From NCBI GenBank assembly GCA_021733925.1, contig JAIPJY010000006.1, positions 62,001 to 126,000 of the forward strand: a stretch of 64,000 bases of DNA, given 5' to 3'. This DNA is from Prosthecobacter sp. (GTDB lineage: Bacteria > Verrucomicrobiota > Verrucomicrobiia > Verrucomicrobiales > Verrucomicrobiaceae). The position numbers were made by a program, and so were the translations under genes. Numbering within the stretch: the first letter of the stretch is position 1; each line of letters begins with the position of its first letter. The notes below the pieces were generated by a model. The model saw only the letters and a program-made list of their open reading frames with translations. It was not told the origin of the DNA and made no database searches. Positions 7,755-14,253 of the stretch are shown here, one piece after another.

Positions 7755-9323
7755 ATGGCTAGCAAAACACTTTTCTCGACCCTCCGCAGCGCTCTGGCTC
7801 CGAAAGCTGACAGCTTCAATGAAGCCGGTGGCCTGGCCTATCAGCTCGCTCCACGTCATGCGCTGGCGCAGTTTGCGGCCACGGGTTGCCTGAACCGCAC
7901 TTTTTACGCCACGGCGGAAGACCAGCTCCAGCAGGTGCTGAAGCTGTGTGAGAAAGTTCCGACGGACTTCATCGCTCGCACGGCGCTTTACTGCCGCCAG
8001 AAGGGTCTCATGAAGGACGTGCCCGCACTCCTGTGCACCGTCCTGGCCGCCCGCGATGCCGAACGCCTGGAGCTGATCTTTGATCGCGTGATCGACGACG
8101 CCAAGATGCTGCGCAACTTCGTGCAGATCCTGCGCTCCGGCGTGACGGGTCGTAAGTCGCTCGGGTCCCTGCCAAAGCGCCTCGTGCGCCGCTGGTTCGA
8201 GACCCGTTCGGACGAAGCCATCTTCCGCGCGGACGTGGGTCAGTCGCCATCGCTGGCAGACATCGTGAAAATGGTGCACCCGCACCCTGCCACGAAAAGC
8301 CGCGAGGCCCTCTATGGCTACCTCATTGGTCGCAAGCACGACGCCTCGGCGCTGCCACGCATCGTGCGCGAGTTCGAGGCATGGAAAGCCGATCCTGCGG
8401 GAGATCCGCCGGACGTGCCTTTCCAGATGCTCACCGCTCTGCCTTTGACGGCGGAGCAGTGGCAGGCCATCGCTCGTCGCGCCCCATGGCAGATGACGCG
8501 CATGATTCTGAACACCTTCGCCCGTCATGGCGTGTTCTCCATCCAGGAGATCACACGCTTGGTGGCCAGCCGTCTGCGCCACGAAGATCAGGTGCGCCGT
8601 GCCAAAGTGTTCCCTTACCAGCTCATGGCCGCTTATCACAACGTCGGCGCGGATGTGCCGCACGTGGTGAAGGAGGCGCTGCAGGATGCGATGGAGATCT
8701 CGGTTTCCAACGTGCCGGTGGTGGCTGGGAAGGTGGTCGTGGCTCCGGAGGTGTCCGGGTCGATGCACTCCGCTGTGACGGGTGTCCGCAAGGGCGCCAC
8801 GAGCAAGGTGCGCTGCATCGACGTGGCCGCCCTGGTGGCCGCCGCTTTCCTCCGTCAGAACCGTGATGCCGAAGTGCTTCCTTTCGAGAACAACGTGGTT
8901 CGTGTATCCCTGAATCCCCGTGATTCCGTGATGACGAACGCGCAGAAGCTCGCGTCTCTGCCTTGCGGTGGAACGAACTGCAGCGCCGTGCTCATCGATC
9001 TCAATGCCCGCAAGGTGCAGGCAGATCTGGTGATCTTCGTCTCCGACAACGAGTCGTGGCTCGACTCGCCGCACTACGGTCACTTCGGTGGCTCGGCGAC
9101 GCGCACCATGAGCGAGTGGACGAAGTTCAAGCAGCGGAACCCAAAAGCTCGCCTCGTGTGCCTGGACATCCAGCCATACGCGACAACGCAGGCCCAGGAG
9201 CGCGAGGACATCCTCAACATCGGAGGTTTCTCTGATGCGGTGTTCAACGTGATCGCCGCCTTTGCTCGTGGCGAACTCAGCAGCACCCACTGGATCGGCG
9301 AAATCGAGAAAACACCCCTTTAA
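7755..9323 (+). CDS. rsr: Rsr, bacterial Ro60 orthologue (TROVE + vWA domains)
   Basis: A 522-residue TROVE-module protein. The HEAT-like ring occupies about residues 1-330 (YQLAPRHALAQFAATGCLN at the start, FIARTALYCRQKGLMKD), and a C-terminal von Willebrand A domain follows (about 330-500). Ro60 proteins bind Y RNAs on the outside of the ring and misfolded or structured RNA in the hole. In bacteria Rsr can work with PNPase through the Y RNA. The metal site reads APEVSGSMHS, so the first residue of the usual D-x-S-x-S is Glu, while GGTNC and VSDNESW are intact. Four Y RNAs follow immediately (9334-9841). It is preceded by a sigma-54 promoter and probably co-transcribed with rtcB. Confidence 0.95.
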   Translation: MASKTLFSTLRSALAPKADSFNEAGGLAYQLAPRHALAQFAATGCLNRTFYATAEDQLQQVLKLCEKVPTDFIARTALYCRQKGLMKDVPALLCTVLAARDAERLELIFDRVIDDAKMLRNFVQILRSGVTGRKSLGSLPKRLVRRWFETRSDEAIFRADVGQSPSLADIVKMVHPHPATKSREALYGYLIGRKHDASALPRIVREFEAWKADPAGDPPDVPFQMLTALPLTAEQWQAIARRAPWQMTRMILNTFARHGVFSIQEITRLVASRLRHEDQVRRAKVFPYQLMAAYHNVGADVPHVVKEALQDAMEISVSNVPVVAGKVVVAPEVSGSMHSAVTGVRKGATSKVRCIDVAALVAAAFLRQNRDAEVLPFENNVVRVSLNPRDSVMTNAQKLASLPCGGTNCSAVLIDLNARKVQADLVIFVSDNESWLDSPHYGHFGGSATRTMSEWTKFKQRNPKARLVCLDIQPYATTQAQEREDILNIGGFSDAVFNVIAAFARGELSSTHWIGEIEKTPL

Positions 9324-9333
9324 CTCAAACTTT

Positions 9334-9405
9334 GGAGCCTGGTGAATGCTGGAGCGGACTACATTTCCAACTGTCACGTCTCTCCGAAACTTGTCACCAG
9401 GCTCC
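9334..9405 (+). ncRNA. Y RNA A (minimal, no tRNA-like module)
   Basis: Only 10 bases after the rsr stop. The ends form a perfect 12-bp helix, GGAGCCTGGTGA (9334-9345) with TCACCAGGCTCC (9394-9405). Just inside are the elements shared by all four RNAs of the array: GGTGAATG (the C of GNCGAATG is T here and stays paired), GGAGCGGACTACAT, and CTTG on the 3' strand. Known bacterial Y RNAs have GNCGAAN(0-1)G in the Ro-binding stem. The 48-base interior has no T-arm or D-arm sequence, so this copy could act as a Ro lid alone. It was probably released by processing of the rsr-rtcB transcript. Confidence 0.8.
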
Positions 9406-9420
9406 ATCCCCCCTTTTCAA

Positions 9421-9553
9421 TGATGGCGAATGCCCCGAGGAACTACATTTAACCAGTCGGCCGCAGGTTCGAGCCCTGCCTCTCATGCGCAAGCATGGCA
9501 GTAGCTCAATGGTAGAGCAATTGGACACGTTTCTCACCTCCTTGTCGCCGTCA
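9421..9553 (+). ncRNA. Y RNA B with permuted tRNA-like module and GCAA-capped helix
   Basis: The terminal helix is TGATGGCGA (9421-9429) with TCGCCGTCA (9545-9553), one G-U pair. The signature GGCGAATG and the block GAGGAACTACAT follow. Inside is a tRNA-like module in permuted order: T arm GCAGG-TTCGAGC-CCTGC (9463-9479), an acceptor-like hairpin whose upper five pairs CATGC/GCATG are closed by a GCAA tetraloop (9489-9492), then TA and a D arm GCTC-AATGGTA-GAGC (9504-9518). The anticodon arm is absent and its place is taken by the Y stem. This order matches the tRNA mimicry known for bacterial YrlA RNAs. Confidence 0.85.
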
Positions 9554-9579
9554 CCTCTTTCAATCTTAACAACAACCTT

Positions 9580-9669
9580 TGGCGAATGCCGGAGCGGACT
9601 ACATCGAAACCAGCGGGTGCAAATCCCGCCCCGCAGCAATGCGGAGAAGTCTCTCCACCCTTGTCGCCA
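9580..9669 (+). ncRNA. Y RNA C with T arm and GCAA hairpin but no D arm
   Basis: The ends pair TGGCGA (9580-9585) with TCGCCA (9664-9669). The signature GGCGAATG and GGAGCGGACTACAT are identical or nearly identical to copy A. A T-arm-like hairpin GCGGG-TGCAAAT-CCCGC (9613-9629) is followed by CCGCA-GCAA-TGCGG (9631-9644), another GCAA-capped helix in the acceptor position. No GGTA-type D arm follows, so the tRNA mimic is only half present. The T loop keeps the A and T at the ends but reads TGC instead of TTC. Confidence 0.8.
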
Positions 9670-9698
9670 TCTCCTTTCATAAACTAATCACCTCAAAT

Positions 9699-9841
9699 GG
9701 TGACGAATGCCGATGGAACTACATGGCTATTCCCCCTCCTGTCGTGGGTTCGAATCCCACCGGTCCCACCCATCCAATTTCACGGGACCGTAGCTCAGCC
9801 TGGTAGAGCAGAGAACGTTTCATCAATCCCTTGTCGTCACC
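9699..9841 (+). ncRNA. Y RNA D with near-complete permuted tRNA mimic
   Basis: The terminal helix GGTGACGA (9699-9706) pairs perfectly with TCGTCACC (9834-9841), and GACGAATG fits GNCGAANG. The module has a canonical T arm GTGGG-TTCGAAT-CCCAC (9744-9760), directly followed by the 3' acceptor strand CGGTCCC (9761-9767). A 16-base loop leads to the 5' acceptor strand GGGACCG (9784-9790), giving exactly seven pairs, then TA (tRNA positions 8-9) and the D arm GCTC-AGCCTGGTA-GAGC (9793-9809). The molecule is a tRNA opened at the anticodon and joined at the acceptor end. It ends 17 bases before the rtcB start codon. Confidence 0.88.
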
Positions 9842-9858
9842 GCCAATTCTATACAACC

Positions 9859-11346
9859 ATGACATCCCAATTCCACATCACCAACGAAGCCGAAGCCATC
9901 CTGCCAGCCCGCAACAACGCGGGTAAACCGATCACCGTGATCGGTACGGAAGCGATTCGTTCCGGCTTTGACCAAACCTGCATCGATCAGGCTCTCAACT
10001 CGCGCTCCGCTCCAGGCGTGACCGATCTCGTCCTCAATCCCGACGCGCATGCCGGTTACGGTGCCCCGGTGGGCTGCGTGATGGTTTCGCCAACACACAT
10101 CTATCCAGGCCCTGTGGGTGTGGACATCAAGTGCTCCATGTCGCTGCTGCAGATGAACATCCCTGCCGAGGCGATCGTGGACAAAACGATCCGTCGTCAG
10201 CTCATCGACGCCATCTTGCTACGCACTCCGACAGGCGCGGGTCGCGGTCAGCGCGAAGCGAAAAAATCGCGTCGTGTATCCGCCGATCTCGGTGTGCAGG
10301 TGTGCACCGAAGGCGCTAGCAAGAGCGTGTGCGAAGCACTCGGCATCCCGCCGGAGTGGGCGCTCCGCTGCGAAGACAGCGCTCACCTCGGCCACGATGG
10401 AAACGTCTCCACGCTGAATGAGCGCCTGGACAAGATGCGCTCGTTCAACGGCTTCGCCGGATTTGAAAACAAGATGATGCAGCTCGGCTCCTACGGTGGT
10501 GGAAACCACTTCGGTGAATGCGAGGTGGTGCAGCTTGCCGATGATCCAGCGATGCGTCAGACAGCCGAAGCCTTCGGCCTGCAGGACAATCATGTCGCCT
10601 TCCTCAGCCACTGCGGATCGCGTGGGTTCGGCAACATCCTGGCGCAGCGTCAGTTCAAGGCGCTGGAAGGCTTCTTCCGCACCTGGGGTCTGTCCTTTCC
10701 TGCTGATGACAAGCAGCTCGTCTATGCACCACTCGGTACTCCCGAGGCGGACACGTATCTCGATGACATGGCTCTCGGGGCAAACTTCGCCACCGTGAAC
10801 CACATGCTCATCAACGCCCTCGTGCTGGAGGCCTTCCAGGAAGTGCTGCCAGGAACAATAGGAAACCTCGTGTACTTCATCAGCCACAACATCGCCCGTC
10901 AGGAAGTCGTGGACAACCAGCTCGCCTGGGTTCACCGCAAAGGCGCCACGCGTGCCTTTCCAGGTGGCCACCACGCCCTCAAGGACACCCCCTTCGCCGC
11001 CACCGGTCACCCAATCCTGCTGCCGGGAAATCCGCGCGACGGTTCCGTGATCATGGTGGCAAAACCCGATGCCGTGAAAAGCTGCTACAGCGTGAACCAT
11101 GGCGCTGGTCGCTGCATGGGCCGCAAAGCCGCTGCTCGTACACTCGATCAAAAGAGCGTCGATGCCGACTTCGAAACCCACGACATCCTCTACAACGCCC
11201 GCCAGTACCCGATCGACGAAGCCCCAAACGCCTACAAGGATTTCAAAGAAGTCCTCCGCAGCGTCGAAGCCGCCAGTCTGGCCCAGCAGGTGTGCAAACT
11301 CAAAGCCCGCTTCGTCATCAAAGACGCGGCGGAGGCGGATGATTGA
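9859..11346 (+). CDS. rtcB: RNA 3'-terminal-phosphate / 5'-OH ligase RtcB
   Basis: A 495-residue GTP- and Mn-dependent ligase that joins 2',3'-cyclic-phosphate or 3'-phosphate ends to 5'-OH ends through an RtcB-GMP intermediate. Metal and guanylation motifs are present: VGVDIKCSM (canonical DIGCGM; the Asp and Cys are kept, both glycines are changed), GGGNHFGE, SHCGSRGFG, HRKGATRAFPGGHH and the terminal NHGAGRCMGR with the guanylated His. I start at ATG 9859 (MTSQFHITNEAE); the open frame upstream to 9697 is Y RNA D sequence. Position behind rsr and the Y RNAs suggests one sigma-54 transcript controlled by RtcR. Confidence 0.96.
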   Translation: MTSQFHITNEAEAILPARNNAGKPITVIGTEAIRSGFDQTCIDQALNSRSAPGVTDLVLNPDAHAGYGAPVGCVMVSPTHIYPGPVGVDIKCSMSLLQMNIPAEAIVDKTIRRQLIDAILLRTPTGAGRGQREAKKSRRVSADLGVQVCTEGASKSVCEALGIPPEWALRCEDSAHLGHDGNVSTLNERLDKMRSFNGFAGFENKMMQLGSYGGGNHFGECEVVQLADDPAMRQTAEAFGLQDNHVAFLSHCGSRGFGNILAQRQFKALEGFFRTWGLSFPADDKQLVYAPLGTPEADTYLDDMALGANFATVNHMLINALVLEAFQEVLPGTIGNLVYFISHNIARQEVVDNQLAWVHRKGATRAFPGGHHALKDTPFAATGHPILLPGNPRDGSVIMVAKPDAVKSCYSVNHGAGRCMGRKAAARTLDQKSVDADFETHDILYNARQYPIDEAPNAYKDFKEVLRSVEAASLAQQVCKLKARFVIKDAAEADD

Positions 11347-11348
11347 GC

Positions 11349-11855
11349 TTATCGAATCCCGGCCTGCGCCAGCAACTCTGGCGCAGGCTTCGCGATGAGA
11401 AAATCAAACGGCATGATTCCTTGAGTAGTCACCACTGCGTTCTTCGGCTCCGCATCTGATACCAGCAGCCCGTCTTCCTTTCGAAACCAGGCGTCACCAA
11501 AACGTGTGCGATGAAAAACAAAACCATGTCCACACATGAACTGACGAATTTCCATCAAGGACGGAGGCTTGCCGGTGAAGACTGGCTGGGAGGTGACCAC
11601 ACGCAGAGATCTGCCCGCACCACAGACTCCTTCGATCTGCCAGTCGAGGGCGAACTCCTCATTGATGAGGCCGATTCGTTCCAAATATTCCTCCTGCGTG
11701 GCGAATCGAGCAGGACCAAATTTCCGCCCGAACTCGCCGGAGTGAGTGGCCTTGATCACTCGCATGCCTGCATCCGCAAGCCATACTTCATGTTCAGAGC
11801 CCCGCGTCTGGCCAAAGCCCTGCGGCAGATCCACCAGCTTCAATTCCTGCGCCAT
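11349..11855 (-). CDS. Second polyvalent-protein-type kinase domain protein
   Basis: A 168-residue protein close to a minimal Kinase-PolyVal domain. It has SEHEVWLADAGMRVIKATH (N-lobe with candidate Lys), EYLERIGLINEEFALDW, LRVVTSQPVFTGKPPS, HGFVFHRTRFGDAWFRKED, and the catalytic-like SDAEPKNAVV plus MPFDFLIAKP. It lies on the minus strand between rtcB (2 bases from its stop) and rtcA, so it interrupts the rtcBA order. It is preceded by, and overlaps by 16 bases, the small gene at 11840-12028. It is a paralogue of the protein at 6693-7481 but lacks that protein's 85-residue leader. Activity is inferred from motifs. Confidence 0.75.
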   Translation of the reverse strand: MAQELKLVDLPQGFGQTRGSEHEVWLADAGMRVIKATHSGEFGRKFGPARFATQEEYLERIGLINEEFALDWQIEGVCGAGRSLRVVTSQPVFTGKPPSLMEIRQFMCGHGFVFHRTRFGDAWFRKEDGLLVSDAEPKNAVVTTQGIMPFDFLIAKPAPELLAQAGIR

Positions 11856-12028
11856 AGCCGTTTCCAGAAAGGCAGTGCCGATGCTGTATCCCTACCCGCC
11901 GATTCAAACACCCTGATTTGTGCCAGCCAGTCGGCGCGATCAATGGGCTTTTGGCTCTGGAGGTATTCAGCAACGCGCTTGCGGTCCGCCGCGCGCCTTT
12001 GCTCAATGGTGACTGCTCCGATGGACAT
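11840..12028 (-). CDS. Small protein (62 aa) coupled to the kinase-like gene
   Basis: A 62-residue basic, helical protein (MSIGAVTIEQRRAADRKRVA at the start, FWKRLWRRN at the end). Its stop lies 16 bases inside the start of the kinase-like gene, the arrangement of a translationally coupled pair. It begins 33 bases from the divergent rtcA start. I do not recognise a family. A longer frame to 12261 exists but would overlap rtcA heavily. It is reported because spacing, strand and coding-like composition fit a real gene; an accessory or regulatory role for the kinase-like protein is only a guess. Confidence 0.5.
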   Translation of the reverse strand: MSIGAVTIEQRRAADRKRVAEYLQSQKPIDRADWLAQIRVFESAGRDTASALPFWKRLWRRN

Positions 12029-12061
12029 GGGCTGAGCCTATCCGCCCCTCTTTTTTCCGCA

Positions 12062-13090
12062 ATGACCAAATCCACCCCCATCCTCCAAATCTCCGGCGAG
12101 TCCGGCGGCGGGCAGCTGCTGCGCTCCTCTCTGTCCATGTCACTCGTCACCGGGCTTCCATTTCGGATGACGAACATCCGTGGCAAGCGGCTGAAGCCGG
12201 GGCTGATGCGCCAGCATCTAACCTGCGTGAAAGCGGCGGCAGAAGTGTGCGATGCGAGCATCGATGGCGCTGAACTCGGATCCGTGGAGCTCGTGTTCCA
12301 TCCTGGGAAAGTCGTGGGAGGCGACTACTCCTTTGCCATCGGCTCCGGCGGCAGCACGACCCTCGTTCTACAGACCCTGCTGCCCGCACTGCTGCATGCT
12401 GAAGCTTCGAGCACGCTGCGCATCGAAGGTGGCACGCACAACCCCATGGCTCCTCCGTTCGAATTCATCGAGCAGTGCTATCTGCCAGTGATTCAAAGCA
12501 TGGGCGTGAAGGCCACCGCCACGCTGGAGCGTCATGGATTCATGCAGGCAGGCGGCGGCGTCATCACGGCAGAAATCAATCCCATCAAGAAATGGAAGAA
12601 GCTCAAGCTCATTGAGCGCGGCGATGCCCTGGAGACGTTCGGCCGCGTCATCCATGCGCATCTGCATCGTGACATCGCCGAACGCGAAATCACCACGGCC
12701 TCCCACTTGCTGGAATGGCCGTCCGGTCAGATCGAACTGCGCTACGCCAATGACAGCACCGGCCCTGGCAATGCGATCCTCCTCGGCGCCCGGTTTGCCA
12801 ACGTCTGTGAAATCACCAGCGGTATCGCGCAGCAGGGCAAATCGTCTGAGGCCGTGGCGACAGGTGCGGCAAAAAGTCTGCGCAGCTACCTGGCCTCGTC
12901 CGCGCCCGTGGGCGCTCACCTGGCAGATCAACTGCTGCTTCCCATGGCGCTGGCAGGCAGCGGTGTGTTTCACACACTGGCCATCAGCGACCACACACAA
13001 ACCAACATGGCGCTGATCGAGCAGTTCCTGCCAGTGAAATTCACGGTCGAAGAGCTGGTGCCGGGCGTGAAGCAAATCCGGTGCGGCTGA
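12062..13090 (+). CDS. rtcA: RNA 3'-terminal phosphate cyclase RtcA
   Basis: A 342-residue enzyme (E. coli RtcA is 338-339) that converts RNA 3'-phosphate ends to 2',3'-cyclic phosphate through adenylylation of a His. Seen: ISGESGGGQLLRSSLSMS (family block 'GEGGGQ.LR'), IRGKRLKPGLMRQHLT, AIGSGGSTTLVLQTLLPAL, GGTHNPMAPPFEF, FMQAGGGVI, and near the C-terminus ISDHTQTNM, which carries the catalytic His. I start at ATG 12062 (MTKSTPILQISGE) because the 48 codons upstream are unconserved and overlap the divergent small gene. It lies downstream of rtcB but is separated by two opposite-strand genes, so it may have its own promoter in the short 12029-12061 gap. Confidence 0.95.
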   Translation: MTKSTPILQISGESGGGQLLRSSLSMSLVTGLPFRMTNIRGKRLKPGLMRQHLTCVKAAAEVCDASIDGAELGSVELVFHPGKVVGGDYSFAIGSGGSTTLVLQTLLPALLHAEASSTLRIEGGTHNPMAPPFEFIEQCYLPVIQSMGVKATATLERHGFMQAGGGVITAEINPIKKWKKLKLIERGDALETFGRVIHAHLHRDIAEREITTASHLLEWPSGQIELRYANDSTGPGNAILLGARFANVCEITSGIAQQGKSSEAVATGAAKSLRSYLASSAPVGAHLADQLLLPMALAGSGVFHTLAISDHTQTNMALIEQFLPVKFTVEELVPGVKQIRCG

Positions 13091-13105
13091 GGCAGCCTCA
13101 CTCCA

Positions 13106-14182
13106 TCATTCCGTCCAGGCCTCACGCAGCAGGCGCAGATAGTTGCCGTGCATGATGTTGGCGATGTCCTCGTCTTTGTAGCCGCGCTTTTTGAGCATGG
13201 CGGGGATGCAGGAGAGATCGGCGATGGTGTCGAGATCCTCAGGCGTCTGCTCGGTGCCGTAGCCGCCGTCCAGATCGGTGCCGATGCCGCTGTGCAAAGC
13301 ATTGCCTGCGAGCTGGCAGACGTGGTCAATGTGGTCGCAGATGACTTCGAGTTTGAGGCCCGCTTCCTGCGGCGTCGTTTTGCCACGAACCCAGCCAGGG
13401 ATCATCATCCAGGCATCAAGAGCTGCGCCAACGACACCACCGCGTTCGATGAGGGCTTTGAGCTGGTCATCGGAAAACTGACGCGGATCAGGAACAAGAG
13501 CACGGCAGTTGCTGTGGCTGGCCCAGACAGTACCCTGATGAATATCGAGCGCCTGCCAGAAGCATTCGTCACTGAGGTGGGTCACATCCAAAATCATGCC
13601 CAGCCGATCCATTTCCTGGATCAGTTCTTTGCCGCCAGCGGGCAGGGGACCGACCTTGTCATGACCCAGAGCGTACCGACAGATGCCATAGTGCGCCGGC
13701 CCCATCGCTCGCAGTCCCTGCTCCCACGCTTTTTCAAGATGCCCCACACTTCGTATGGAGTCCGCACCTTCGAGGCTGAGGATGTAGCCAATCGCTTTTT
13801 CGTCATCAGGGATCGAGGTGTTATTCCAAAGCGCCACGATCTCATCGAGCTCACGCAAATTGGTGATCTGGCGCATCTCGCCAGCTTCCTCCATGGCGCG
13901 ATACCACGAGAGCTGCCCTTGCGTTTCCGCCCAGGCCTGCTCCGCAGACATCCACCCCGCGATGGGAGATGGCCCCGGCATGCAACCCGCAAGCTGCGTT
14001 GCCACGCAGATGCCGACCCTGCCACGCCGCATGTCAGGGAAGGCGGTGGTGCCGCGGGCACGGCCTTTGCCGGTCATGCCCGCCTCACGACGGCGAATCT
14101 CCTGCACGGAGAGGCGCAGGTCGCGATTGAAACCGCCGAGGGCGTTGAGACTGAGGTCGAGGTGGGCGTCGAAGGTGAGCAT
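13106..14182 (-). CDS. Membrane dipeptidase-type peptidase, M19 family
   Basis: A 358-residue amidohydrolase-fold protein of the renal dipeptidase family. The first zinc ligands are in FDAHLDLSLNA; further family blocks are LSLEGADSI with the bridging Glu, MILDVTHLSDECFW, VWASHSNCRALV and GIGTDLDGGYG. The enzymes hydrolyse dipeptides, including those with a D-residue at the second position, with two zinc ions. There is no signal peptide, so a cytosolic role in peptide turnover is likely. It is convergent with rtcA (15 bases apart) and shows no link to RNA repair. Confidence 0.9.
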   Translation of the reverse strand: MLTFDAHLDLSLNALGGFNRDLRLSVQEIRRREAGMTGKGRARGTTAFPDMRRGRVGICVATQLAGCMPGPSPIAGWMSAEQAWAETQGQLSWYRAMEEAGEMRQITNLRELDEIVALWNNTSIPDDEKAIGYILSLEGADSIRSVGHLEKAWEQGLRAMGPAHYGICRYALGHDKVGPLPAGGKELIQEMDRLGMILDVTHLSDECFWQALDIHQGTVWASHSNCRALVPDPRQFSDDQLKALIERGGVVGAALDAWMMIPGWVRGKTTPQEAGLKLEVICDHIDHVCQLAGNALHSGIGTDLDGGYGTEQTPEDLDTIADLSCIPAMLKKRGYKDEDIANIMHGNYLRLLREAWTE

Positions 14183-14253
14183 GGGAGAGAATGACGGATG
14201 AGGAATGCGAAATGACGAATGGAAGCATCATTCTACGCAGTCGAAATCATCTG

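Noticed and set aside
7713-9407. 564-codon open frame on the minus strand across rsr
   Set aside because: It is a His/Arg-rich shadow of the rsr coding strand and has no recognisable domain.
9740-9812. Ordinary tRNA gene suggested by T-arm and D-arm sequences
   Set aside because: The T arm precedes the D arm, there is no anticodon arm, and the segment is enclosed by the Y RNA terminal helix. It is a permuted mimic, not a tRNA gene.
11794-12261. Longer 155-aa reading of the small gene next to rtcA
   Set aside because: It would overlap about 200 bases of rtcA on the opposite strand, and the extra part is not protein-like. The 62-aa version fits the overlap with the kinase-like gene better.
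14183-14253. Regulatory repeat between M19 and regulator genes
   Set aside because: The AATGACGAATG-like sequence is low-complexity filler without symmetry; no function can be supported.
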